A stretch of DNA of 64,000 nt from Megaleporinus macrocephalus. Taxonomy: Eukaryota > Chordata > Actinopteri > Characiformes > Anostomidae. The notes under the pieces are model-generated. The model saw nothing but the letters and a program-made list of their open reading frames with translations. It ran no database searches and was not told the origin of the DNA. The DNA is taken from the NCBI GenBank assembly GCA_021613375.1, contig CM038720.1, forward strand, positions 16,213,962-16,277,961, read 5' to 3'. This document shows, piece by piece, positions 11,620-23,200 of the stretch. Within the stretch, counting starts at the first letter, position 1; every line of letters begins with the position of its first letter. Position numbers and translations under genes: made by a program.

Positions 11620-12330
11620 AAAACTGTGGTTCCTCACCTCCATCAACATGTGAATTTTGCACCCAGTGGACAGAACACACTGAATCTGGCTTACAGCAAC
11701 ATCAAAGAGGCATTCAGGGCAGCACCCCACCCCCACCTTGGCTCCTCAGACCATCTCTCCATCATGCTAATTCCTGTATACAAGCCCCTGCTGATCAGAA
11801 AAAAAGGCCACCATGAAGCAGGTGAGGGTCTGAACACTTGAAAAGCCCCGACAGCATACCAGGACAGTTGTTGGGTTGGAATGAGGGTTCTTACAGACAT
11901 CTTCAACACCTTGCTAAAACAGGCTGCCATACCATCATGCCTCAAGACTGCCACAGTCATACTGGTGCCCAAAAAACCCACAATCTCCTCCCTCAATAAT
12001 TACCACCCTGTAGAACTCACCCCTATCATGATAAAGTGTTTCAAGAGGCTGGTAAAGGACCACATTAGCTCCAAACTTCCTCCTACATTCGACCTGTACC
12101 AGATTGCTTACCGCCCAAATCACTCCAGAGAGGATGCCATTTCCTCTGCACTTCACCTGAGCTTAGAACCCCTGGAAGGAAAAAATACACATGTGGGCAT
12201 GCTGTTTCTGGACATTAATTGTTTAACACAATCATAGCTCAACATCTGATAAGCAAACTGGCCCCCCTTGGCTTCAGCACCCACCTGTGTGGCTGTTTTG
12301 CCAGAAAATCCACGTCTGTTGTTACTGCCC
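11620..12330 (+). mobile_element. LINE fragment (CR1/L2-group, second family), internally deleted
   Basis: 11690-11840 encodes the end of the endonuclease (YSNIKEAFRAAPHPHLGSSD, then HLSIMLIPVYKPLL). After a deletion, 11881-12237 encodes the start of RT (TATVILVPKKPTISSLNNYH, then MIKCFKRLVKDHI and IAYRPNHS). A frameshift at about 12225 continues as FNTIIAQHLISKLAPLGFST to about 12320. The deletion removes the endonuclease-RT linker. Confidence 0.7.
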
Positions 12331-12389
12331 ATCCAGCTTGTCTCACCTTTTCAATTGTTGAAGAACCAACTGCTTGCTGTTACCTGGTA

Positions 12390-13586
12390 AAGGTTACTCG
12401 AGCTAAGTGCAGCTTTTGACACTTTTTGTTGGAATCACAGGAATAGCATTATCCTGGTACTCACCCCACCTTACTGGCCAGTTTCAGTTAATACAAGTAA
12501 ATAACGAATCATCTAATTATACATCAGTGAAATATGGAGTATACAGCCCTGCACAGCTTCATTGGAGTACCTGCAATATCTTATTTCCTATTATAAACCG
12601 CCGCAATAGCTAAGATCACAGAATGCTGGTTTGCAATTGGTTTCTAATATTCAGAAGAGGGGGGAAGAGCTTTTTCCTACAAAGACCCCAAATTGTGGCA
12701 TAATCTCACAGTTAATGTTCGGGACTCTGACACAGTCTCAAGCTTTAAGTCTAGACTGAAAACATACTTGTTTAGTTTAGCTTTTGGTGATTAATCCTAC
12801 CATTTAGGCAGGAGATCCAGGGGTTCATGAACACAGAGGCTAATGGTGAACTTAGATGTTGGTGCTGTTGTCCCACCACTTCACACGATCACACATGTTG
12901 TTGATGGTGGAGTAGGGGGGGATCCCAGTGTCTCAGGATGCACTCAAGTTACATTTTGGTTCTCTCCTTTTAGTTTATGATATTATAGTTAGATCTGCTG
13001 GAGTCACCATCCACACTTTGAAAATGTTTTTATCTGTGTATTTCTTTCCAATTTTCTAGTCATACTCCTGAGCCTAACTAATTTTCTCTCTTTACTCTTC
13101 CTGAGATAATGCCTGTCCTTCCGTCCTGCTGAACGCTGTTGGAAGACCATCAGGGCCTCTTCCTCACCTATCACCAACAAGCTCTCCTGTCCATTTGTGC
13201 CACCTGCAATACCCTCAATTACATTATCATCCAGATGTACCAGCATTGAGATATGATGGGACTGTTTTAATTCACTCCCGCATAAAGACTCCGTCAGTTG
13301 TGCAGTTTATAAAGCTTTGCTATTCAGACTTCAAACAGATATTCTCTTCGCTTTTCTTTGGTATTTAACTTAATAAATTGTAAATACTGTTTGACAGAGG
13401 AGGATGGGTCTCTCCTTGAAAGTCTTGGTCTCTCCCAAGGTTTGTTCCTCCAGTCTGAGGGAGTTTTTGCTTGCTAATGTCTTGTGTAAAGCTTTTTTTT
13501 TTGCTTGCAAACTTTTGTAAAGCTGCTTTGTGACAACATCATTGTAAAAGACACTATACAAATAAACTTGAATTGAACTTGAGTAA
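12390..13586 (+). mobile_element. L2-like LINE, deleted 3' part
   Basis: Starts inside RT at the DLSAAFDT motif (AAGTGCAGCTTTTGACAC). It continues FVGITGIALSWYSPHLTGQF and VNNESSNYTSVKYGV, then jumps by deletion to the C-terminus (about 12650-12790). There the frame matches the [17 protein letters not shown] end of the intact copy at 49.5 kb. The 3' UTR continues to 13586 and ends TACAAATAAACTTGAATTG, the family's A-rich/ACTTG tail. Confidence 0.75.
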
Positions 13587-13639
13587 TTCTGCTTTCATTA
13601 CTCAATTACTCAATCATTAACAGTGTAGCGTGACTGGGG

Positions 13640-14120
13640 ACTTTTCAATGTTAGCCTTTGATTGATCACAACTTCAGCCACTATTTTTACTACCTTAAAT
13701 GTGCTTACAAAGCTTGGTGGTACAAAAATGGACTGTTGTAAAGACCTTGAATTGTAACATTAATCATCAACAGAGAAAAACAGACATGTTGTGACTCTGA
13801 GCCCAGAATAACTGACCAATACTTATTGGCCATATCAATAGGCTTCAGATTGTTAAAAATCATTGAAAGATCAGCCACAGGTAGTGTCAGCTTTTCAATG
13901 CATTTGTTAGTTTAACAGTAATCAACTGTTAGCTGCCAAGTTCTTCACCAACCACACTGGACCATTAAATGCACATTGTGTTTTGACAAGGACCCCTCAT
14001 GCTTTAAGCTATTAAATGACTGGTTTGATACCAACAACTCACTCTTTGTTAATTGGGTATTGTTTAATACAACAAGATGCTGTTCCTGTGAGATATCCTA
14101 AAGCCCAGTCATTTTTGTCT
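13640..14120 (-). pseudogene. Endogenous retrovirus reverse transcriptase relic
   Basis: On the minus strand about 150 residues resemble the fingers/palm part of a gamma/epsilon-type fish retroviral polymerase. Recognisable pieces are WQLTVDY followed by a stop, a DxxNKYWSV segment and a NSPxLxHQAL-like segment. There are in-frame stops, and the catalytic YxDD region is not present in this fragment. The sequence to about 14360 may be adjoining decayed gag-pro or linker. No LTRs were recognised. The relic cannot encode an active polymerase. Confidence 0.55.
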
Positions 14121-14394
14121 TGACCTTTTTAATGGCCTCTTTAAGGTCTGGCTCACTTGAAGCTTTTTTATCTTTGGCTTTCATCCTGCATTCTTATTTT
14201 CTAGTTTTCTATAGTACTGAGAGTTTTCAGATCTCTTCCCTTTTTTGTTGGAAGAATTAGCATTGGCCTGGTTCCATGTTCCCTTTCGTTAACCTTTGCT
14301 TTTCTGGGACTGCTTTACTGTTAAAGGATCACTGGACTTCAGACCTCCAATTCTTACATCTTGAGTCATCTCCAAACCTTTTTATTTATACCAG

Positions 14395-15010
14395 CATGCT
14401 CAAGTCATAACACGATTAGAAGAAGCGTCCAATGATCAGCTCCAGGGAAATCAAACATCTTCAGTTACCTGTGAATACTGCAACAATCAGAAGACGCCTA
14501 TCTGAAGCCAAAAGACGTGTGGAAAAGGTTATAGTTTGCCAATGAACACATTGACTGGTCTAAGGAAAAGTGGCATGACATTCTATAGACAGATGAGAGC
14601 AAGACCGTTCCTATTGGGTCTAAACATCACAGCTTGTGAGACAACCCATAAACACTGAACTTAAGCCACAGTGCACTGTGAGTAAGACTGTAAAACATGG
14701 CAGTGCGAGCATAATGGTTTGAGGATGTTTCTCATACTCTGGATTCGGGCCCATTTATCGCATTTCCAGGCACCATGGACCAGTCTGAATACATCAAATA
14801 CTGGAAGTCATGTTGCCTTATGCTGAAGAAGAAATGGGTGTGTCAGCAGGACAATAACCCCAAACACACAGGCAAGCAGGCAACACCCTGGTTCCAGACC
14901 AACTAGATTGAGATAAATGCTGTTATTGATGCAAATCCCCAAAATGCAGAATAACTGTGGAATGTAGTAAAGCCAGCTTGGGCTTAAAAATCTGTTCGCA
15001 AGTGTCAGAT
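14395..15010 (+). mobile_element. Tc1-like transposase relic
   Basis: Decayed Tc1 transposase with stops. Visible pieces include an ISxxTIRRRL-like helix region near 14480, a WTDESK-equivalent near 14585, KHGSASIMV near 14700 and QDNNPKHT-equivalent near 14850 (DDE-family signatures). Terminal repeats were not found. Confidence 0.65.
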
Positions 15011-15185
15011 GTTAGTTCACACCATGCCACGCAGATGTAAAGCAGTTATCAGAAATAAATGTTATACAACTAAATATTACTTCAGTGATTGACAGAAAAA
15101 ATAAATCTGTAAACAAATTTCAGTTACTGTAAATATTTGAGTTTGTAAATGAAATTTATAACAAAGGCTTATCTCACATTTGCCA

Positions 15186-15915
15186 AAAAACATCTAGATG
15201 ACCCCTGATACTTTTGGATTAATATTCTGTGAACTGATCAAAAAGTCAAAAATGACTTTTTTGGAACACATAGGTCTTGTAACAGCTGGCATAACGTCAA
15301 AGCCACATTCCACCACAACATCATGCATAGCAGTCAAACATGACGGTAGAAGTGTGATGGTCTGGGGCTGCTTTGTTTCTAGAGGACCTGGATGAGTTGT
15401 GATAACTGATTGAACCATGAACTCCTAGAGAAAATCCTGTCTGCCCATCAGTTTGTGACCTAAAGTTTAAGAGCAGTTGGGTTATGCATCGGGGCAATGA
15501 TCCAAAATAAGCAAGCAAGTCCAGCTTTAAATGGCTCAAAATTAAAAATTGTGGCTAAGATGTGGCAAGACAGGAAATTTATGCTCAAAAACCATCCAGT
15601 GTAGCTGAATTAAAAATATTCTGCAAAGAAGTGAGGGCCAAAATTTCTCCACTGTTTAACTGCAGTTTTCTACCAAGGGTAGCACAACCAGTTGTTAGGT
15701 TGGGGTGGGCAATTACTTTTTACATGGGTAAATCCAAGGACTTGTCCATGGATTTGTTTTGACCAAATCTTTATTTTTAATAATTGAAAAGATAATTTAA
15801 AAGCTGTAGTTTGTGTTTACCTTGTTTTAAAATTTGGTGAATGGATCTAAAACATTTAAATGTGACAAATGTTTAAAAATAGAAGAAATCCGGCATTTTT
15901 TTTTCACAGCACTGT
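15186..15915 (+). mobile_element. Second Tc1-like element relic, internally deleted
   Basis: Begins at a typical internal Tc1 junction (AAAAACATCTAGATGACCCC). It contains VKHDGRSVMVWGCFVSRGPG at 15330-15390, a degraded QxNDPKxxSKSS near 15500 and a C-terminal stretch ending with the familiar GGGCAATTACTTTTTACATG at 15707. Codons around the last catalytic Glu are deleted. It is a different Tc1 family from the neighbour at 14.4 kb. Confidence 0.75.
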
Positions 15916-16490
15916 AAACAAAAATGTTATTTAAGGCCATAGCACATTCCCCAAAAAGCATTAACATTTTAATGATGGCACTTCATATTGTTCCAGAATA
16001 ATAACTCACAAGTCAAATTAGTTTTAATGAAATGGAAGTATTCCAGAGAATGTTCTTTTGTATTTGCCTTTAACAAGCTTTGTTAGGTTTATTGTATTTG
16101 AATGTAGCCTACACACTGTGCACTTGTTAAGTCCATATGCCCTTAAAATATTAATTGATTAGACTGTCAGCAATTTCCTCAGGTGGTATTTTATTTCATT
16201 CTCCAAACTGGAATGTGCATGTAAGCCTAAATCACAGAAGGAAAAGCAAAGCTAATATAAAACATTAAATTGTGACATTTTGTACATAAATTTAGAATCA
16301 TTTAACACATAACAGCTATGCATTTAAGAATCAACTACTTTCCCACCACTACTGTGCTCTGACCTTAACACTGTTTAAGACTTCAATGCCTTTTCTGTTT
16401 TGTGATTTTTATTTACCCATGACATCAGCCATTTCTATGTTTTCTTCTGTCCTCCTGTTCTACACATTTTCACCAAGTAAGTAGCAAACA
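15916..16490. other. Intergenic DNA between Tc1 relic and atg10 3' UTR
   Basis: AT-rich, no recognised feature. Confidence 0.45.
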
Positions 16491-16496
16491 TTTATT
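16491..16496 (-). terminator. Candidate poly(A) signal of atg10 (AATAAA)
   Basis: AATAAA on the minus strand, 317 bases beyond the atg10 stop codon, followed by TG-rich sequence (TGTTTGC, TTGGTG, TGTGTAG). Confidence 0.4.
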
Positions 16497-16812
16497 AAAT
16501 TGCTTATGCTAAGAGTTGGTGTACAAAAGTTCACCAAAAAAAACCAACAATAAAAACCAACAGTCACAGTATATCAGCATGTCCCTGGAGGCCCATGCCC
16601 CTTTTCAAGTTTAACAAACAGACCAGAACCTCCACATCTGCTCAACAAATTTACCACCTACCAAGATGTGAGACAAAGCAAGTATTCATACATGTTACTA
16701 CTGTACCTTAAAATTTAATTGGAAGTCTTGCTCATAATTTGTGTGTTTGAAGAGTCCAAATGCTGAAGTCTGTAGTGCTTTGGTCTGCATTGAATGGAAT
16801 CTGATAAATGTT

Positions 16813-16912
16813 TTAATCAGGAGCAGCCACTGCAGTGCAATAGCTTAGAGGTAGTTCTAGTCTCACCATAGGTCCCACCACACTCAGCCATGTAACAATG
16901 TAGTTTACTCTC
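16813..16912 (-). CDS. atg10: atg10 coding exon 6 with stop
   Basis: Follows TTGTTGCAG on the minus strand. Encodes [15 protein letters not shown] and LELPLSYC, ending at TAA (16815-16813). It corresponds to the C-terminal strand and helix of ATG10. Confidence 0.93.
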
Positions 16913-17203
16913 CTGCAACAAGTAATATAAAGTGGTCAAAAGGAGAAATTTGACATACAAGGAAAAAAATCTCCAGTGGAAAAACATGAGGAGCTGAAAT
17001 GTAATGTTACCTTTTCTCAGCATGTGCCATTTGCAAAACTGGTCGCATAAACTCCTCAGTGCGACAAGGATGGAGCATAAAGAAGGGCTGCCCCAGTAAA
17101 GGATGTTCCTAGCACACACATACATACATATGTTAATGGAAAACCTGACTTCACCCTTTGTGAAGAGCAGAAAAACACAAATTATTCTTTTACTTCATCT
17201 TCA

Positions 17204-17237
<34 letters not shown>

Positions 17238-20200
17238 AGTAATAAATTAACCAATTTATTAAATAAAATAAACATGCATGTGAATTAAGCATTAGAAATA
17301 TTTTTCACAAATGAGTAAATGTAAAATGCAGGAGACTAGCAGTCCTCATTAAAATAGGGTACTCAGTATGGGAACTCAGTATGTTTATACTGTTTCTTCT
17401 AGCCACATTTTACAGTGATATATAGTGTAAGAACATGTAAACAAGTAAAGATGTCTGGCTAGAAATCCAACCATACATTCCCACTGAATTTTACCACCTG
17501 AGAATCAACTATCCTATTAGAAAACATCATCATAATTAACATGACTTTGATTTACCCGGGTGTGACAATCACTGTATATGAGTTTCTCAATAGTATATTC
17601 AGAAATTCAGCAAATTTGGTTCAAATTTGGTAAAAAGCCAGTTTGGTTGATCTTTACGTCACTTAATCCCACTATATTAATTGACTGTGGAGTATTATTT
17701 AGTAGTGACTGGACTTGTTGCACAGGTGGAATCCAATCTTTGGTACCACACTGGAATTCACTAAGCTCCTGAGATCGACATATTCTTTCACAAATGTTTG
17801 TAGAAGCAGTCTGCATGCCTGGGTGCTTGGTTTTATACACCTATAGCCATGGAAGTGATGAATTCAATGATTTGGATGGGTGAGTGAATACTTTTGGCAA
17901 TATAGTGTATATTGTTTCTTGTACTTTGTTTTGTGTTTAGTGTGCATTGTTAGAAGAAAAAAATACATTATGATAAATCATGCTCCTTTGCCAACTATTA
18001 TTATTTTTATAATGCTGAGGTAAGATGGTGTTGAATGCTGAACGGAAGTCTGTGAACAGCATTCTGACATAAGTGTCTCTATTATCCAGGTGGATGAGAG
18101 TGAGGTGGCAGCGTCTGTTGAGTAGTTGGGATGATATGCAGATTGCAGTGGGTCCAGTGAAAGAGGGAGCTGGTCTTTAATGCACCTCATGAAAAGCATA
18201 TCGAAGTGAGTGCAACGGGGCAGTAGTCACTGTGGCAGGACACTGAAGACTTCTTTGGCATGGGGATGATGGTGGTGGACTTGCAGCATGATGGATCGAC
18301 AGCAATGCTCAGAGAGATGTTTAATATGTCCATGAGAACATCAATCAGCTGTTCAGTGCATTCTCTGAGCACTCTGCCTGGTATGCTGTCAGTTCCTGGA
18401 GCTTTTCGTGGGTTGACTCTGTGTAGTGTTCTCCACACATCTTCCGTGGACAGACACAGTACCTATTCATTTGTACCTGTTCAGGTAACTTTCTCTTTTT
18501 ACTCTTCCTGAGGCAATGACTGTCCTCCTGTCTGTTAAACGCTGTTGAAGGACTGACCATCAGGGCCTCCTCCCCACCCATCACCAGCCAGCTCACCTGT
18601 CCATTTGTGTCAACTGCTACACCCTCAGTTACATCACTGTGCCATCCAGATGCACCAGCATTGAGATAGGATTGTTTCAGCTCACACCCACTTTACATAA
18701 AGCCTCAGTCATAGACTGCCTCTACCTGTGCAGCTTCTAAAGCTTTGCTATCCAGATTTCAAACAGAGACTCTTTTCTTTGGTATTTAGTTTATTAAACT
18801 GTAAATACTGTCTGACCAGAGAAGGATGGGTCTCCTGTTGTGAGTCTGGTTCCTCCCAAGGTTTCTTTCTCCAGTTGAGGGAGTTTTTTCTTGCCACTGT
18901 TGCCTCTGACTTGCTCACTGGGGGATATATGTCATAACTGTCTGTTTTCAAAACTCTGTAAAGCTGCTTTGAGACAACATCGTTGTAAAAAGCGCTATAC
19001 AAATAAACTTGACAGTTTCTCTGAACATCTCCCAATCAGTGTGTTCAAAACGGTCCTGGTGAGACGTTTGGCACGTCTGATGAGCGATCTGTATGCTGAA
19101 GTGAGCATGACAGATATGTGGTCTGAGCAACCGTAGAGGGGACAGGGCTTGGTCCTGTACACGCCAGGGATGTTTGTGCAAACAAGATCTGGCATGATAG
19201 CCCACATACTGCTAAAACTTGAGGAATACTAACTTCATACTAACATGGTTGAAATCTCCAGCAACAATGAACAATGTTTTTATACCATTCAGTACTGATG
19301 AAACACACAGGAACCCATTATGAGACCCAGGAACCCAGAGTTTGTCATCCATATATCTGTATCCTGATGTTAGGTTTGCTTGTAGCCACTTTGTGTATTT
19401 GTGTACTTCATTTTTTCTTCTTAATATTGTTATTATTTTAATGTTATATTATTTGTGTTTATTTTTGTTTATTTAGTTATTCATTATTCAATCAATCAAT
19501 CATACAATGTTTATTATTAGCATTTCACTGTAAAAACACTGTAAAATTGGCAAAATGTTAAGGAAACATCCCTATAGATAACAAATAAATAGCACATCTA
19601 ATCCAATGTTTTCATTTCAACACTTAAATTAACTAAAAACCTCACATCTACCATCAATCTGTAGTAGCAATGAATTCATAAAACACTAAATTAATATATA
19701 AATAAATGACAGTAATTTACCTCACCTACAATGCTATCTAACACAGCATTTGTGGATACAATGACAAGTAACTGAATTAGCTAAGCAAATGGAATCAAGG
19801 CTTTAAAGTATTTAGCGCTAACCTAGTCTATACCAGAGCTTATGTTTTTGCGACAACTAATCTTTTTCCTTTGCCACAGATGATTTCACATTGCAACAAC
19901 TAAGGCACACTAAATTACACATGTAGATACAAGTCTTATGCATGGGGTGGCAGTCATTCTCCAGCATGGATGCCAGCTTGGCTAACATCCTCCTGTCTAC
20001 CACCACCTGCACTAGGTCTAGGGGGCTTCCCAGGACAGAGCTGGCCCTCTTTATGAGTTTGTCCAGTCGCTTCTTATCTGCCGTCGACATGCTGCCGCCC
20101 CAACAGACCATTCCTTAAAAGATGGCAGATGCCACCACTGTGTCAAAGAAGGTCCTCAGGAGTGTTCCCTGCACTTCAAATGACCTCAGTCTCCTCAGTA

Positions 20201-23200
20201 GGTAAGAGTCTGCTCTGGCCTTTTCTATAAAGTGCAGTGGTGTTGACTGAGCAGTCCAGTTTATTGTTTAGGTGAACACCTAGATACTTATAAGAGTCCA
20301 ATATCTTGATGTCTATACCCTGGATGTTAACTAATTGAGGGGGATGCCTGCACCTGCACAAAATCCACCAATAGTTCTTTGGTCTTTCCAGCATTTATCT
20401 GAAGGTGGTTCTGCAGACACCAGTCCACAAAGTCCTAAATCAGTTCCTTGTACTCACGGTCCTCCTCATTAGTTATGAGGCCGACGATCGCTGAATCATC
20501 AGAGAACTTCTGGAAGTGACAGTTTGGTGAGCTGAACATGAAGTCAGCAGTGTACAGGGTAAAGAGGAACGGTGCCAAGACCGTTCCCTGAGGCGCCCCT
20601 TGTGCTGCTGACCACCTTATCAAACACAGTCCCGTGCCCTCACATACTGTGGTCAGTTAGTGAGGCAGTCCAGAATCCAGTTAGCCAGGTGACTGTCCAC
20701 TACACTATGTTCCAGCTTGTCCTTCAGTAGCCCTGGCTGTATGGTGTTAAGGCACTGGAGAAATCAAAGAAGGTGATTCTTACAGTGCTACCGGGCTTCT
20801 CCAGGTGAGAAAGAGCTCTGTGTAGAAGATAAATGACAGCATCATCCACCCTGACACCAGGCTGGTAGGCAAACTGAAGAGGGTCCATGTATGGACCAGA
20901 CTTGAGGACTCGAGTGACATGACTTGACCAAACTGATGACTTGTGACTTGACTCGACAACATCACTAAAGACTTGCAACCTGACTTAGACTTTACCTTTA
21001 CTGAATTGGACTTGGAATCGGACTTGAGCTTTAAGACTTGACACTCTATTGTAACATAAGGAAAACAATCACATAACTGAAACATTTTGTATTAAATGGT
21101 GCTGTAACGCTAGGGAGCTGAGCTGCTCAGCTTTATCCGTAACCTAGCAACAAATGAAGTTCTGCAGCCAATCACAGGAAGCTTTGGGGGGACGCGCAAG
21201 TGTTGAATTTGTGCGGAGAAGAAAATAATCCTGTTCAACTACAAAGATTATGCTGTAGTAAATAAAAAAGAACTGTGACATGCAGGACATGTGGAGTCAC
21301 AGACAAAGCTGCAACCACTTCAAACTTTGTTTGACTTTTGAGGCAGCACAAAGAACAGTGAGTCTCTGCTATTTATATTTCACATATAGCAGTTAGCTAG
21401 CTAGCTAGCTGGCTAACAAGCTAGCAAACTTAGCAATAAACAGCTAATGTGAACGAAGCTCTCTGCCTCTGTTCACCCCTTCTAGATATTTCACAGTCCA
21501 CTGTGAATTTTACTGAGAAATGAAAGCGTTTAGGAACCACAGCATCTTAGCCACAAAGTAGTGCAGAACAGTGCCAAACACTGATCAGTACATGCAGAGC
21601 TACTGCAGAATTCACACATGCTGTTTGAACTGTATAGACCCGGTCCATATAATAATGCTAATGGGTTTAGAATGTGAGGTCATTAAAATTCCTCGCGGTA
21701 TAATGTGTACTAATACTTCCATATAGTGCAGTGTTGGCCTTCAACCTTGGCCTTCAAGGCCCAGTGCCTGCACATTTTAGTGTTTTTTTCTGCTTCAACA
21801 CCTATTTTAACTTGGTAATGGGTCAGTAATGAGGTGATTAGTTGGATCAGGTGTGTTGAGAGAAGAGAAAACAATAAAAAGTGCAGGGCAGTGGGCCGGG
21901 GTAGAGAAACAATAATATGATGTACTTTGTTAGCCGGTTTATAGAAATTAATCTGTTGTCTTAAAGCACACTAAAACAGCTCCATCACCATAGAACAAGT
22001 CTTATGATATTCTAGACATTTCCTAATTTTTTTTTATCCATAAACCTTGACTTTTTGTTGCTGTTTAATTTTTAACGCTTTGTCTGCACTTTGGGCCATG
22101 TTAATGGCAGGAAAGGTGCCAAACTGTCCTTTATTTGCTTATTTTGTTTTATTTACTTCAAAAAGTTGTGCCTATTGTCTATGTATGTTCCATTGAGTGT
22201 TGTTTCAGTTTTGTTAATGACAGGAGTTTTAGGAGTGTTGCTGCTTTCGTCTTGGTGAGAAGTTTGTTTATGGTTTCTGCTGATAAGATCTGTTGTGTTT
22301 CTTCGTTATAGATGATACATTCCAGCAGTAAATGTTTTATTGTAATCCGTGCTTGGCATGTTGCACAATGTGGTACAGTTTCGCCTTTCATGTTTGTTAG
22401 TTTATGACCTATACAGCATCTTTTGTAGACTGTCTGGTTTTCAAGGTAGGTCTTCATTGTTCCCCCAGTAGGGTGAATGATGTTACATGTGGTGACTTGG
22501 CTAGGACTCAAAGTTTAAGACTTGGGACTTGACTCAAGACTTCCTTGTACTGACTTCGGACTTGACTCAAGACTCGCTGGTATTAACTTGGGACTTGACT
22601 TGGGACTTGATTGTCAAGACTTGAGACTTACTTTTTACTTACAACTTAGTGACTTGTTCCTATGTCTGGTATGGACTCTCCAGAGGATGGAGGTGGTTAT
22701 GGACCAGAATTTCCAGTGACTTCATCAGATGAGAAGTTGTTGCTGTTGAGGTCCTTTAGGTGCTGCGCTTTCTGCACAGGTACACAAGATGTTTTCCACA
22801 GCTGAGATACTCTTCCTAGCTTCAGGCTCATGTTGAACATGTGTTCAACTACCCCGCACAGCTGATCTGTGCAAGACTTAAAGAGCCTGGCACTGATACC
22901 ATCTGGACCTGCACCTTTCTTTGTCTTGATTTTCCTCAGCTCATTCCTCACCTGGGCCGTTGTGAAGGACAGAGTGGAGCAGGGGGGATGGGTGCTGGAA
23001 TATGTAAATGGGTGGTTAGAGCTGCCAGCAGGTGGCTGTGAGCTAAAAGTTGTTAAAAAGGGGGTGAGTGTGAGAGAGGGGGAAGTGCAGCATGCTTGTA
23101 GTGTCAGCGCGGGTGCCTGTGTAGGTAGAGAGGACGGTGATTGATCAAATCTATTGAAAAATAGATTGAGTTCATTCAACCACATCTGCTCCCCACCACC

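Larger units (their letters stand above)
20897..22668. mobile_element. hAT-like transposon, 1772 bp, inside Rex1
   Basis: Perfect 8 bp target duplication GTATGGAC at 20889-20896 and 22669-22676. Element ends are CAGACTTGAGG and, inverted, CAGACATAGGAAC, the CAG...CTG style of hAT. Both subterminal zones (20903-21060, 22515-22650) are rich in degenerate GACTTGACTC-type repeats. Removing the element rejoins the two halves of the Rex1 RT near [10 protein letters not shown]. It carries a decayed BED-finger remnant and a foreign LINE piece, but no complete transposase. Confidence 0.75.
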
